Shown here piece by piece: positions 13,701 through 27,263 of a stretch of DNA of 64,000 nucleotides; positions within the stretch are counted from its first letter, which is position 1; the number at the start of each line of letters is the position of its first letter. Both the position numbers and the translations under genes were made by a program. The DNA lies in the NCBI GenBank assembly GCA_026261815.1, contig JAMPIT010000856.1, positions 10,648,001 to 10,712,000 of the forward strand, in the 5' to 3' direction. The stretch comes from Monarcha castaneiventris obscurior. Taxonomy: Eukaryota > Chordata > Aves > Passeriformes > Monarchidae. The notes below the pieces were generated by a model that had not been told where the DNA came from, searched no databases, and saw only the letters and a list, made by a program, of their open reading frames with translations.

Positions 13701-16700
13701 AATCAGATATGAAGCTGCCTTGAGGATTCCCTCAGACTTGCAAGCTTTGTGTTCTCTGTTGTTGAGCCTGCCAAGTGCTGAGGTAATGGGCATGGGGCAC
13801 AACTTCAGAGTAATCTAAGCAAGGTGGAATTTAATTTCTTTCTGCACTCTATTTTATACACACTTGATTTTTTAGGAATCAAACTGTTGAATAGCACACC
13901 TGAGTGCAGCTAAGACTTAGGTTGCATTTTAGGTGTGTTTGGGTTCTACCTAAAATCTTACTTTCAGATACTGAGCAGCTTTCTGAGTTCTGCAAGACCA
14001 TCATTTTAGTCTGCCCATCTAAAAATGTCTCAGTTGTATACACACAGACAAAATAAGAAAATCTTATTTAGAACAAAATTTTAAAAAATATGAGGGATAA
14101 GTGATGCTTTGCAATCCTTATAGTCACCATTTAACAACAGACAAATTTCAGTACAACGTGTCTGAGCTGATATTTCCCCAGAAAGTGGAGCATTAGGACA
14201 CTGCAGCAAATCTTCAGTGTGTAAGTGGAGCAGGAAGCATCGTTCTGCAAGATACTCAAGGTTATGCCTCTTGTGAGTGCATCCAAGTTGCTGAGCTTTC
14301 CAGCTGGCCACCTGCCATGGAAAAGTCCAAGCTCAACATTCTCTCATGGCTGGTGTTAGCTGCTTTTTCAGCCCACAAGATCTAAGATATTTACTTCTCA
14401 TCCCTTGATCTGATAAGATTTGAAAGGGAAACTTGCTGGTAAACTTGTGATTTAGTCTTGATCAGATAGTCAGTACCACTGACTAGATTAATTCAGAAGG
14501 TGCTTTTTTTTTGTCACTGTCTGTTCTGGTTCTGCAGATGTCTCCTGTAAACAAAGCAAGTTTCAGGTTTGCATTCTGACCTGCTGGGAGCAAAGCACGG
14601 GCCTGGAGTCATGGAATAACGGGATTGTGTGTCATTCCAGGGGATGTAAATACATCCAGTTGCTTCTAAATTCTGCTGTATTACTTGAAAATGCCCGTTT
14701 TTCCATGGCACCTGCCCACTGAGAATAAATGGGATGATTTACTGGTGATGGGCCCGAATCTTGGATCCATCCTTCCTTCTACAGCTCAGGACTTTGTTCT
14801 AACTGTGGCAGGAGAGTTGTTGCAGTTGCCTTTGGGGTGTTGAGCTGGCTGTGCCTTCAGTGAGAAGCTGAGCCTGGCGTGGGCTCGCTCGGCTCCACGG
14901 AGAGCCTCCGGCGTGGGAGATGAAAGGACTCTGGCAGCACTCACAGACAATGGATTCCCTTGGACAGCTGGCAGGGAAACAGGAAGGAATCCTTCCATGG
15001 GATGCTTAGGAGTAGGTCTGGCGTCCAGTCATGCCAGGACTGAGCTGGGCTTGCTGCTGATGTTGGACTATTTTTGTTGTTTAAACATAACTGTGATTCT
15101 TCCACATGAATTTGGTTTATATCCCCTTGCATCCTCTCCCTGACTCTTGCTAGCTGCTGGTCAGTGAAGGGTAGGACATGCTGAATCACTGGCTGATGTG
15201 CAGCTCTGTTTGGTTGAGGATTTTGCTAGATTTATGGTTTTTTAAAGCTAAAATTTAGCACGTTTGTATTGCACTGTGCAACTTCATATTTTGTTTGTGG
15301 CCCGTGCTGTTTTCTCTGCTGTTGGCACCTGTTTTTCTTCCAGCTACTGCAAATCTGTGAAGCAGGAACAGCAGTGATTACGACAGTAAGTATGAGTAAA
15401 ATCAAAATTACAGGGATTTTTTTGTTAATGTTTCTTGAAGCTTTTAGTGTAGGATGGAGCCTGCCTTAGTGTATTAACAAAAATTCCTTTCCTCCTGGAG
15501 GCAGTGCTGCTGGTGTGCATATTTGAGACAAATGGACAGAATTGTTAACCTAGTCCAAAAGTAATTTATCTCATCTACATCCTGTTGATGTAGAAATACC
15601 TAGAATTTCAGGACAAAAATGTAACTTTGTTTTTCCCTTGTAGCACTTGGGAGAAAGAATTGCTGTATTTGATTGCTGCAAAAAGCTAACACATGTTAAG
15701 AGTTGCCCTTCAGCCCAAGAATTCTGCTCCTGTTTGAATGTTTCGTAGCTGCAAGGCTGGAATTTCAGTCACAGGATTCCACAAATCTTAGTACTGATGT
15801 GGAAGCTCTGATTAGCCTAAACTTTTTCTGGAGAATTAAATAAATATTTATCAGCTATTATTATCCATATGCTGCAAAGCACAGTTGGGGCATGTGTCAT
15901 GTAGGATGACTTTATATAAACCCACCCTGATGTGTGCAAACAATTTTTTCCATTGCCTATTTGTACTGAGCTGACAAATAATGAATTTTTAAAATATTCT
16001 CAGACTTCAACATCTGATACCTACCTAGTGTGTGACTAGGCAGGAGAAAGGAGAGGTAATTTTTAGAAGTTTGGAAGCATATGGTACTTTTTTGTAGTTG
16101 GTATGTTTGTAGGGCCCAGATAGCAGCAACTTGGATAAGCACTGGAGTTGCTGGATGGGAGCCAGGAGCTCAGTCTGTTGTTAAGGAGGAAGTTAAATAA
16201 CACTGGAGAGATTTGATAGCTGGAATTCTGTACAGCTTAAATAAGGAGAAGTGGTTGGTCTCTGCACTGGAGCTGGTGATTGAATGAAAAATTAATGTTT
16301 GTCTTGTGTCAATAAATTTCGATGCCCAGACAGGATGTAGAATTCTGTAGAACAGAATTGCAGTGTCCAGTGGGCATCAGCATTTCAGGGCAATTTAGGT
16401 TACTTCAGCATCCTCTGGGGGAGTTCTTAACAAGCACAGACTTGCTCACCTCCTTGGAAAATAATACTGAATTCATCAGCTGTCAGAGAGGAGAGAACAC
16501 ACTGCTGGCTGCAGTAAATCCGTGCCCTGTTAGCAGTGAGGCTGAATAGAAGTAGAGATTTAGAAGGAATCTCTTGAAGGAGCCTGCAGGCTTGGGGAGG
16601 GGGAGCTGTTTGTTTGTAGCTGCCCCTCAGGAGAATTTTAGGCCTTGGACAGAAGCAGGGTGCAGAGCCTGAGCCTGGTTGCTTCCAAAGGATGTGTGTG

Positions 16701-19700
16701 AAGGTGGCAGGGTGGCAACCTGCTGCTTGTGTCCAGTAGCTCTCAGTAAGGAAAGAGTTTTCTGCATTGCTTTTGGGTGGTGAGGTTTTGGTTCTAATTT
16801 CAGTACCCAAAAACCTGGCTGATCTAACACCTCCAACATTTTAAAACACTAGTCTGGTTATTTTGTAACCTTGCTCTTCCCTTGGGCCTCTTGCTTTTAT
16901 AAAACATCTGAAATGGTAACGTTCAGACCCCTTACAGTCAACAGGTGATTGACATCCCAGGAAACTTGGAAAAGAGGAGATCTCGGTGTTTGAAAATGAA
17001 GATTTTGCTTGCAAGTTTGCTTTTTGTCTGTATGTGTCTCCAGCAGCCATTATGGAATGATTCCTTATATAAATTGTGTCACTGCTTTAAGTCCATCCCA
17101 TTTGTGTATCCAAGATCTCAGAGCTGGGAGATTCCCAAACGTCTTTCTGGGATCTCCTGGATTTCCTGTGTTTCTCAGCCCTACTGCTGAATATTTTACA
17201 GCTCCTCAGCAGAGGGTGGGTGACCCACAGTGATGTTTTATCCAGGTCACTGTTCTCTCACCTTGCAGATTCTGCTGAAGTTTGTGGTAGTTATTTGCAG
17301 TATCTGTTTCTTGGGGTGTTTTGCTGTATTAGGGGAATTCTGTTAGATCTGTATTATGGGAATTCTGTTAGATCTGTGTTAGATGCTTCCTTGAAGTACA
17401 GCGTTTCCTTCCTCTGTGGTTTAATTCATCATCTGAAACCAGCTAAGACTGACAGGTCTGCCTTAAGTTGTGCACTCTAAATTTAGCAGCCAGAGACAGA
17501 ATGATCAGGAAGGGCTAAATAATTATTATGTCAAAAAGGCCTTGGGACAAGGAAAGGAAAAAAGCCAATTTGGAACAGAGGGTCCCCTTTCAAGTCTTTT
17601 AGTTCAGAGCAGAATTTAGAGGAACTGCTTTTCAGAAGGAAAAGTTTGAAATGAGCCAGTATTTTAGGGAGCTGGACAATGGGATATTTCACTGTCCTTT
17701 ATGATCTGACCAATGCTGACTTTGAATAACTGAGGGTTACAGTGACAAGTTGATAAATTCTGGCCTTGCAGAACATGTCCAGTTACTGAGTTTCTGGGAG
17801 TATTTTAAAGTAATCTGCATATGATTGCTGTGCATTTATTTTCATGAAATAAATACTGCTTGGGAACTCTGCCCAAAATGAGGCTATCAATGGCAAAGGA
17901 AGTGATGCCAGATTAGTTATAATGTTTCTCTGTGGAGATTTCCTATGTGCTCTGAATGTAGCCTGAAGGGACAGGGATGTTGAATTCAATCAGTTATTTT
18001 CATGGGAACTTATTTGGAGCTAATGGTAAGATGGCATTCACATAGTACAAAATAGGTAGATTGAAAATTTCTTTATTTCATGGCTTTCGCCCCTTGAGAA
18101 TGCTGTGGTCGAAATAATCTAGCATATAAAAAGTTTCAGAGGACTATTTCAGGAAGCAGGAGTATATGTTTACATCTCAACTTTCCTCCCTTTCACCCCC
18201 ACCAGTCAGTTTTTAAACAAATTGCACTATTTTCTCTGGCTTCACCAAACTTTTTACTGCAGATAGGCCAGTTTAAAAGAATAACAATTTTTTAAAAAAA
18301 TAACCCAATAGCGATACTACATTGTGGGCTTGTCTCAGGCCTCGTGTTTGTGTTTCTTGATTCCCCCAGTTCCCAGATGTGCAGTGACTCATCCTTCTGA
18401 ACAATGGGAACAGCATCTCTTACTCCTTCTCTTGGGCCCAGTTGGCAAAGCTGTTGCTCAGAGGATCTGAACTGAGAGATGAGCAGTGACTGAATGAATC
18501 ACCCGAGCCCTGGGTCCCTCCTGTGTGGGGAGCAAGCAGTGGAACACCAATGGTCACTGCTGTACCCTGGTGCACTAAAAAAGAACCATCTGAGTTCCAT
18601 AAAACTCATAACTCAGAGGTCACTTCCCTCCCCCACAGCTGTCCCGTAAAACACGGGGTGTGGGTGCAGGAGACACCACTGAAACATCTTGATTTATTAT
18701 CAAGGGGGATGAAAATCCATAAAAATAGTTAACTGGTTTGTAACTTCCTGGTGTGAAATGAATTGGCAGACTACTAGTTAAAAATAAAATAAATAAGAAA
18801 TGTCAGTGTGTAAATCTACACTGGCAGACTCTGCTGGGACTGTGACAGAACAGGGCTTCCTATCTCATTGTGCTGGTTGAAATTAAATAGTCTCTCATAT
18901 TTTAAGAGCATTATTTATTATTATCATTAGAATATTTTTAAAGGAAATAGTGTGCTGTTAGGACAATGCAAGATGTGAGTCTTTCTAAATCTGAAAGGCA
19001 GAAGCTGAACAACCTTCTATGAACGTCATTGATCTGAGGAAGTTTCTGGAGCTGCCAGATTTTCTTGCAACATCAGCCTGTAAAGGATCTGATCTGGATC
19101 TTTTTTGTTTGTTTTTAAGTGAACACACCACGATGTGATTATATTTAGGTATTTACACATAGTATAAATACACGTAGAGGGTATAAATATACATATATTA
19201 TAAATAACTTCAGCTTTCATTTCTATTTTGCTGCTTGCAAGTGTAGCTTAAAATAGATTGTGATGTTAAAATAACCTTTTTTTTCCAGTATAACCATTAA
19301 AATACTGAAATTGAAGTCATCGATGTGCGTAAAGATATTTTTAGTATCTGATGAATCAATTGCAAATATTTGCTGACACTTTTATAGGAAGTCATGGTCA
19401 TGGACCTGAAATAACTGGCTAAGATCTGAAGGAGGAGAGCACTTGAAGTGCTAAGCCAGCTTTGAATGTAGCTGAATAGCCAGATAGATAATGGAGAAAC
19501 ACTAAACATTTGCACTGAAAAAGCCAAACCAGCTTCTTTGTGGTCGATATCTTGAAGAGAAAAAATATTTTCGACACGAAAGGGGCAGCTGATACTTTAT
19601 TTTGATAATTATTTGCCTTGAATGGAAAATCTACTTTGATTTATAAACCGTGTGTGTATTTTTATATACATACATTTATATGCATAAGCACTTGTTTGTA

Positions 19701-22506
19701 TGTGTGTGTATAATAGCAAAGGATGAGACAGCTTTGCATAAATAATAATTTATTAGTGGAATTAAAAAATCCATTTAAGTGCATTTAAGCTTGATATAAA
19801 GCTAAATAAATTTGACTTCTAGATCCAATTAATATTGCTGTCTATTTTCCCTGGATGACGAGAAAAAATGGATCTAGAAAGGAATGTTCAGTTAGCATAA
19901 TTGTTCTAATTGAAAACACTAATAGCAAACAGTTGTGAAACCTGGAGTTTCCATCTTTTCCTCATTTAATACATTAAATATTACTCATCAAGTCAGTTAA
20001 CGCTCAGTGCAGTTGTGTGCTGGCTCAAGGAGCTCAATGTGCTTCCCAGAACATCCCAGTTTTCTGTGAATCTGACTAAGATGTAGAACAAGGTTATTCC
20101 AGAAGCCTTCGGAGCAGGAACTGAGTCCACACTTCCGTGGAATGTAACACAGGAATCGTTAGTCAGGGAATCATTAAAGCAGGAGGTTTTGAGTGTGTGC
20201 ATTGGGTTTGGGGTTATTATTCGGGGAGGTTTTTGGTGGGTGTTTTTCCTCCCTTCATGTTTGTGGGCTTTAATGTTTTGAGGGTTTAACTTCAAACCCT
20301 CTGGAGCTTGTTGAGGATTTGTTGTTTTGGCTGGAAACAGATATTTTGACTTAAGTACTGGATGCCTTTGGATTCTGTGCTGGAGGAGAATATTCAGATT
20401 CCCTTCAGATCTGTTGGACCATGCATAAGGTGCTCACCCCTGTTCCAGCCACCTGACTTGGTTACCCAGCACTCCAGTGCTTTCCATTGCTGCTTAAAAC
20501 TTCCCTGAACAAATTGCGTGGCTTAATTGCAACGTTAGGAAGAGCTGGATAAGAACCTAGAGAAGTCTCTTTTCCCTAAATCACTGCAGAAATGAACGTG
20601 TATTTTTTTCCATTAATAGGTTTATTTTTTTACCTCCTTATCAATGTGCAGAATGTCAGAGTGATGGATGTGTGGGGTGGGAAATAGGGGAGGCAGAAGC
20701 TGTAAATCAGGTGATCCTGCCTGTGTGTCCCTGCATTTCACAGGGACATGGCTGTTCCCTGCCCCAGCGTGGGTGGGTGGATGGACAGGCAGAGACTCTT
20801 ACAGCAACTGGGTAGAAAATTGGAAGAATCTCTATCAGAGATGGCCCCTTGGCAGTATTTTTGCACATCTGAAGGCACTGTGTGGGACAGAGCACAATAG
20901 ATAGAGAAGGGTTTTTTTTGTAGCTTCAGTGATCTTTTCTTTCTGGGCTCTCCCATCCCCTGAACATGACTAATGCTGTACAGGAAGCCCTTTTCTCTTA
21001 TTCATGCAGTCTGTGATATCTCTTCTGATCCACAGAGTGCCAAAAAATACAGGAAATTACTTTCACCTTATGAAAATTCATGATTGTAAGGAAGCTCTTA
21101 GAGCAATTGTTCTTTGGAAACTTCCCCTCTCCCCCCCTCCTGCCCCCCCCCAAAAAAAAGAAGTGGTTTTTTTTCTGCTAGCAATCCATTGTAAATCTTT
21201 TGTTGATACATGGTAGTCTTTTGCAAATCCATGTGTTCTCTCTCCTTTATGAAAAGACACTTCCAGTTTTAAATGTTAGGAAATAATAAGCTGCAGCTCC
21301 TTTTGTGTGTGCCTTATGCTGGGAGTGTGTACTTGTCCAACACTGAATCCTCTGATCTGCAGTCTGATTCCTCACAATGAACTGTTGTCTTGGCATCTGT
21401 TTACAGTTGTACTGGGGGGAATAATTCTGTGCTGCTGTCTCAGGCCCATGGTGTAGAGGAGGATGTGTGGTTTAAGAGTTTATATTGCAGCTGGAGTCCA
21501 GGGTGGTACATGGAGAAAGTTCCATTCTGATTTAGTGACTTGGTGAGGGCACCTGCTGTCATTTGGTCATGACTGACAGCCCTGCTCTGTGATAAAGAAT
21601 GGCTTTTCCTGCCTAAAATCACTAAAAGGCAGCAGGATTTTCCACTTGCTCATTCTCATGATGTGGCTACAACTGAACAATGAGGAAGACTTACTGAATT
21701 TCTTCTGCATGCAAGGGAAGTGTTTGCAGGAGAGTTTCACCCCAGACTAGTCTAAAACTGTATGAAAACAGTTTTGTTACTTATTTAAAAGTACTTGCAG
21801 GGCTTCTTGTCCCCCCTAATGCAAAGGGGCCCTTGATTTGAGTGTGACACACGGGCAAGGTTGTTTGATAAAGGGCCAAATCCTCTTACACCAGAATAAA
21901 TTTTCACACAAGAAAGCATTTTCCCTGTAAACATTCCTATTTTCTTCTCAATATAACTGCTAAAGGACTTTGTACAAGATGAGCAAATCTGTTACTAAAA
22001 GTTTTGACCCAGAAGGGAAGCTATCTGTAGAAGAGCAGATCCTTCAGAATGTTCCTTTTTTCATTTGTTTGTGACAAGCCAGTCTAGCTTAAATCATCAT
22101 AAATTGTGGGTGACTTAAACCTTTCACTTTTCTAAAGATATGCCAGCCAGTCTAGGATATGCGTTTGTTCACTGTTATGAATTTTAAACAAAATACATTG
22201 GTTTCTTATAAATGTGTTTCATTTTTACTCCCACACAGTGTCAGTTAACTGCACTTATCTTGCAAGGAGAAAAAGCCTAATTCTTTAAGTCAAAGAACTG
22301 ACTTAATAACACTTCTTTTTTATTGTAAATATTTACTGGATAGATTGGAGCATTTGTTCAAATTTCGACTCAACTTTGATTTTTCCAGACCTGGTGATAT
22401 TGCTCTGTTAGACCTCAGTGCACGTTGGAAAGTGAGAAGGCCTTGGTTGTGTTGGATTTGCTATCCTAGAAACAAGCTTAGTTCCCATGTCTTTCCTTTT
22501 CCACAG
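1726..22506 (+). other. GNA12: GNA12 intron 2 (20.8 kb)
   Basis: This long intron runs from the GTGAGT donor to the acceptor CCACAG before 22507. I see no conserved coding exon, tRNA or rRNA in it. It contains only short local features: a 25-base-spaced duplication at 17333-17377, an AT-rich TG/TA tract near 19640-19720, C- and A-runs near 21130-21160, and an AT-rich block at about 19740-19960 that may be conserved regulatory DNA. The many open frames of 60-180 codons lack splice context and known motifs, including the longest, on the minus strand at 11414-11968. Confidence 0.85.
17333..17377. repeat. Short direct duplication in GNA12 intron 2
   Basis: The 20-mer GGGAATTCTGTTAGATCTGT occurs at 17333-17352 and again, identical, at 17358-17377, a 25-base offset. 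The identity suggests a recent local slippage or duplication event. It has no evident function. Confidence 0.85.
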
Positions 22507-22557
22507 GGTGAATCGGTGAAATACTTCCTGGATAACCTGGATCGGATTGGTCAGCTG
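22507..22557 (+). CDS. GNA12: GNA12 exon 3: end of the helical domain and linker
   Basis: A 51-base exon of 17 codons encodes GESVKYFLDNLDRIGQL. It is bounded by CCACAG on the left and a GTAAGA donor on the right. Phase 0 on both sides joins it cleanly to exons 2 and 4. It corresponds to residues 176-192 of the human protein if exon 1 has the usual 103 codons. The segment closes the helical domain and leads to linker 2. The sequence agrees with mammalian Galpha12 as I recall it, whereas Galpha13 has a different ending here. A small internal exon like this is easily missed by gene finders, but the flanking splice sites and frame are unambiguous. Confidence 0.97.
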
Positions 22558-23528
22558 GTAAGAAACCTTCTTCTGAACCAGAGAGCTCCAGGAGACAAGG
22601 AATGCCTGAGTGTGCTGTGATTAATGGGGTTTGGTTGGGTTCCTTGGTTGGTTCTTTAAATAATAATGCATTAAATAATTTCAGCGTTCTTTCTCTACAA
22701 GTAGTAAACTCCAGCTTTATGAAACTGAAGCTTAGTATTTGCTTAATCTTTTTTGACAGACAACAAATGGAAGTTGTATTTGTGCACATATTTTATCAGC
22801 CCTTCTATGCAGTCTCTGGATCTCATTCACTTTTCCTGATGCTCTGATGGCTGGTGCTACTTAAGGCAGCAGAATGAAACCTTAGCAAAATAAAAACCAT
22901 TCCTGGCACCTGTAGGATTCAAAACCTGTGATGAAAACGTCTCTCTGGAGACTTGGAGGAGAAAGGGTTGATTTTCTTAAATAGTAACAGTGATAAGGTT
23001 CTGAAGAATAGATTTCTCTGCAGTGGTAGGTTGGGCCACAGCTTGTGGTAGAATCTGGTGCTGTACTCATGGTCATGGAGTGTGAACCTGGAAGAAGAAT
23101 TTCCACTAAAGCTTTCAAGATGGTCCTTGTAAGAGTAATGAACTGTGGAAAAACTAGATTTAAAAAAAACCCTTTCAGTGATGACTTGATCTGCTTTATT
23201 GTACCTAAGTGGCAGTAACACTGCAGCTAAGAATTTCATAATGAAAAAATACACTTCAGCCTTAAACGAAGAGGCTTGAAGGATAAAAATGTGAAGGAGT
23301 GAATTAGTCCTTTATTTTTGTTCTCGTATGTCTCAGGATCTTCTGTAGCTGCTTACAAAGTGTTGAACTAAATGGTCAACAGGCCAGTGTTTTAAATTTG
23401 AGTGTTCATTCTTCATGCAATGATTTAAATAGGCAGCTCCTGGTGATTTTAGCCATCACTTCAGTATTCAGGCATTAGCCAGCATTTTTGAAGGACTTTT
23501 TTTGACGCTTCTCTCCTTTCTTTTGCAG
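22558..23528 (+). other. GNA12: GNA12 intron 3 (971 bp)
   Basis: The intron lies between a GTAAGA donor and a TTTTGCAG acceptor with a strong pyrimidine tract at 23499-23526. No other feature is seen. Minus-strand open frames within it (22919-23254 and others) are not supported. Confidence 0.9.
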
Positions 23529-24098
23529 AATTATTTCCCCAGCAAACAAGATATTTTGCTGGCCAGAAAAGCCACGAAGGGGATAGTAGAGCATGATTTT
23601 ATCATTAAAAAAATTCCCTTCAAGATGGTGGATGTAGGGGGACAGAGATCTCAGCGTCAAAAATGGTTCCAGTGCTTTGATGGAATAACTTCAATTTTGT
23701 TCATGGTCTCCTCCAGTGAATACGACCAGGTCCTCATGGAAGACAGGCGCACAAACAGACTCGTGGAGTCCATGAACATCTTTGAGACAATAGTCAATAA
23801 CAAGCTTTTCTTTAACGTTTCCATTATCCTGTTCCTCAACAAGATGGATCTTCTCATCGAGAAGGTAAAGACTGTCAGCATTAAGAAGTATTTCTCGGAC
23901 TTCAAGGGCGACCCTCACCGTCTGGAGGACGTGCAGCGTTACCTGGTGCAGTGCTTCGACAGGAAGCGGCGGAACCGCAGCAAGCCCCTCTTCCACCACT
24001 TCACCACGGCCATCGACACGGAGAACATCCGCTTCGTGTTCCACGCCGTCAAGGACACCATCCTGCAGGAGAACCTCAAGGATATCATGCTGCAGTGA
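23529..24098 (+). CDS. GNA12: GNA12 exon 4: Ras-like GTPase domain and C-terminus
   Basis: The last coding exon has 189 codons plus TGA at 24096-24098. It carries the catalytic half of Galpha12. Switch I is LLARKATKG, with the arginine finger at about residue 205 and the Mg-binding Thr at about 208. Switch II is [11 protein letters not shown], whose Gln falls at residue 231, the known GTPase-essential position, if exon 1 has 103 codons. The guanine-specificity motif is FLNKMDL (296-299 NKMD), and the TTAIDT loop provides the last base contact. The C-terminal tail ends KDIMLQ, the receptor-contacting helix typical of the G12 class, with no pertussis-toxin cysteine at position -4. Nothing is truncated, and all catalytic residues are intact. 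Third-position GC rises sharply in the second half of the exon, which is common in avian genes. Four open frames on the opposite strand overlap this exon and are shadows. Confidence 0.98.
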   Translation, partial: NYFPSKQDILLARKATKGIVEHDFIIKKIPFKMVDVGGQRSQRQKWFQCFDGITSILFMVSSSEYDQVLMEDRRTNRLVESMNIFETIVNNKLFFNVSIILFLNKMDLLIEKVKTVSIKKYFSDFKGDPHRLEDVQRYLVQCFDRKRRNRSKPLFHHFTTAIDTENIRFVFHAVKDTILQENLKDIMLQ

Positions 24099-25485
24099 AG
24101 GAGAGCAGCCCCTGCTCTGTTGAAATGTCGCTGGAGGATTCGATCAAAGTTTTTATCCTTTCTTTCTGGCCCTTGCATGCGGCGTAGGACCCATGCGAAT
24201 TCCTTGGCTCAGGAATGCTGTACACTAGCCAGTCCAAACAGAGGAGCTATAGGCCGGAGGAGTCATGTTGATGTTAGCTACTGAATCATTTGGACTAGAA
24301 ACACTACTGAAACCTGGCCGTGGTAGGTTCTGTACCGAGTTTGGAACGCTGAATGACACAACCACCGTCTGCCTTCTTTGAGAAGAGAAATCTCTGACAA
24401 ACCATGGATGGAAGACACGTTTCAAATGAATGCGCTCATTTTTCAGAGACTCTAGTTGTACAAACTGCCTTTTTTTTGTAGTTTGGAGGTGCTGAATCAA
24501 TCAAACTAATCTAAACATGATGAGATTGGCAGCTGTATTGGAGAATGTTAATGGAAGTTCCATTCTTAACCCTTAGGAATATAACCAGGTCTTGTGTGCG
24601 TGTTCGGCTTTGCTGAGGGTCTAGAATCCACCTCCCAAGGTGGATGCACAGCTCTTGTCTGAAGGTTTTGCATGAGTCTCCTGAGGCAGAAGTCTCAAAC
24701 TGTGTAAGGAAACTCATGTTGGAGTAAATGGGATGGGGAGTTAAGGCCTCGCCGATGTGGAGAAGGGTTTATTTTGCACTATGCGTGGAGGGTGTTACAT
24801 CATGGGCAAGCTGATTCCCTTGGTGCAGCAGCCTGTGCTGGAGCACCCAGCCATGTGTCTGCACAGTGGGTGCTCGAGGGAGATGTGCTCCATGGCAAGC
24901 CAGCACTGTCCTCACAGCCACAGTGGGCAGCATTTGTGAAGGTTCAGTGTCTCACGTGACAGGGCTTCATCTGTGCTCAAAAGTTTGAAAGCTGATTAAA
25001 CTCTTAAGCAAAGGTTTTGGTAGCACAGCAGCTGCTTGATTAGTTCCCAACAGCTGACCTTGTAGGAAGACTGAACACCCTGGAGATCCCAGCTTTCCAG
25101 CTGCACTGATGTATTTGGACAGCAAGACCTTGCTGTAAAATTAGCCTTTAATCTGTGTCTTAATGGGATCTTCAGCCTGTAGGGATGCACATGGAACTTG
25201 GAGCACGGTCAAGTTTGGAGTCGCCCCTTTTGGGCAGTGGTTTGTGTGGAAAAGGGCAAGAGGCTGTGAATAATTTGGATGTGAACTCTGAATTTCCTTG
25301 TGCTCTCAATCTCTGCCAGGTGCCTTTTCTGTGTACAGACATTGAATCTTTTCTGCTACAGTGGGGTACATGGACAAACCGAGGATATTGTAGTGCTATC
25401 CTTTAGGTAACTCACACATAGTTTACTGTGCAATTTTTGTCATAGTTCTTGTCCAAGAATAAAACCTGAAGGGCTGTTTGTACCC
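24099..25485 (+). other. GNA12: GNA12 3' UTR, proximal polyadenylation candidate
   Basis: Untranslated sequence follows the GNA12 stop codon. The first clear AATAAA on the plus strand is at 25458-25463, giving a 3' UTR of about 1.4 kb. Mammalian GNA12 has a longer UTR, about 3 kb as I recall. Later signals, such as AATAAA near 26945 or ATTAAA near 30669, may therefore be used instead or as well. The choice cannot be made from sequence alone. Confidence 0.4.
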
Positions 25486-27234
25486 ATAAAAAGTCAGCAG
25501 ATTCCCTGGAGTTCTTATCCCCTTTGAGCCTGTAATGGCATGTCAAAACAAGCAAAGTTTTACTTCAGCTGGTAATCCCATGGGAAATGTGGTCAAAGAA
25601 AAGTCCTGTTCCGTTGTCCTTTCATGTTAATTTGGATAAAATCTGGAATGTTTCTTCCCCTCTGAAGCTTGCAGATGTTCATATCAGTATTTTTGTGTAG
25701 TTTCCTGATGCAGCCTGGCTTTCTTTGTGCAGGCTTCAGAGTGGAAAAGCTGTGGCTGTTTCCATGCCTGTAACAGGCACAGAATCAAGGTAAGAAGCAG
25801 CTGAGAAGTTGCAGATGGGAAGATCTAACTTAAATTTGAGCAAACTTAAACAGGAATTAGTTTCCTTGCAACAAGTCTTATTTTGCCAGGACCAACTCTG
25901 TCTTTTAAATATTTATTAATTTTTAACCTTGAAGGTGAAGAATGTTACGTGACTAATATTCAGATGGGGGGGGAAATCTTAAGATTATTACATTTGAAAA
26001 GGAAAATGTTTCACCACGGTGTGATGCAAACAAGTTTACTCATCACATAAGGTTGGTTTCTCTAAGCCCATTTGTCTGGCTGAAGTCTAAGGCTGCTTTC
26101 AAAGCTTTCAGATGTTCTCTGAGTTCTTGGTAGTGGTTTTCACTTCACACAAGGCACTGGGGAAGAGGAGGCAGTTGTGGGCTCACCTGGCTTCTAGGTT
26201 GACTTGACTTTAGTTTTAGTTTGCCGTGAGCTTTATTCTTTCATTGAATTTTCCAGATGGGTTAATGAAATGCTTGTTTTCTCAAATTAGTTAAACATTC
26301 CCTTTCAACTGTATTTTTTCTCAAGAATTACCTCAGTTTGGTGTCTGAATCTACTGTAGTTCTACCTGGGAGGCATAGCATGGAATTTCCTGTTCTGTTT
26401 TTCTCTTGATACTCATCCATGGTTTTGTATCCTTAGTCACCTTATGGATTTAAAACTCTCAACAGATCTAATGATGCAACTTATACTTTAAGTAACTTAA
26501 AATCTGCATCTGGAAAAGAAACAGCATGAGAGATCTCACACCGAGCTCTCAAGCTGCTTTTTTTTTGTATGATATGGCAGTTTTGCACACTAAGTCAGTT
26601 TTAGGGAACCAGTTTGCTCACCTTGGGCCCATTCTTGCCTTTCTTGTTTCCATTGATGAAATGGGCCTGAGTGTGGGGCTGCAGCCTGCAGATGAAAATC
26701 AGTGGTTTGGCTCTGTGGGCCCAGAGTTCTGTCAGGTTTGGATAATGATGGATCACACCAGGAACCCCAGGTCAGGAAACTCCTTGCAAAAGTCAAGCAC
26801 TTCCCAGGTTTGCAAAGGAGCTGGCCTGTGAGTGAAAAGGATGTGGGGGTCTTTTTGAAGTGTCAGCTTTCTCTGCAGAATATGCTCCTCTTCTTGCCAC
26901 AGCTGAGTGGTTTTGGGGTTTTTTTTTAAAAGTAAGTTGTAGTATAATAAAGCCAGAAAGTCGTGTTGTGGTAAATCAGTGAATTACTAAAGCAGAGCTT
27001 AGGTAGATGAGGTTGTTCACACATTTCAGGACAGGCCTGGTTGGTTGCTTAGTCCTGTCACCAGAAACAAATAGAAAACTTTATTTTAAGTGACATCCTG
27101 GAGAACTTTGCAGGTAAACACAGCTGGAGAGAACATCTTTTTTTGTTAGCTTTATAGGTTTATTGTTCATTTGGCTGGTCAGGAAATGGGTCACAGGCAG
27201 GATGATCATCAGATGGAGACCTTGAACAAGTACA

Positions 27235-27263
27235 TTTTTTTTCTTTTTTTTTTTTTTTTTTTT
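27235..27263. repeat. Poly(T) tract
   Basis: There are 29 bases of T interrupted by a single C at 27243. It could be a simple slippage tract or the poly(A) of an old minus-strand retroposed sequence. No retroelement body is recognisable beside it. Confidence 0.9.

Noticed and set aside
23657..24178. Minus-strand open frames opposite GNA12 exon 4, and a second plus frame at 23951-24187
   Set aside because: They are shadows of the highly conserved, GC3-rich GNA12 coding exon and have no domain of their own.
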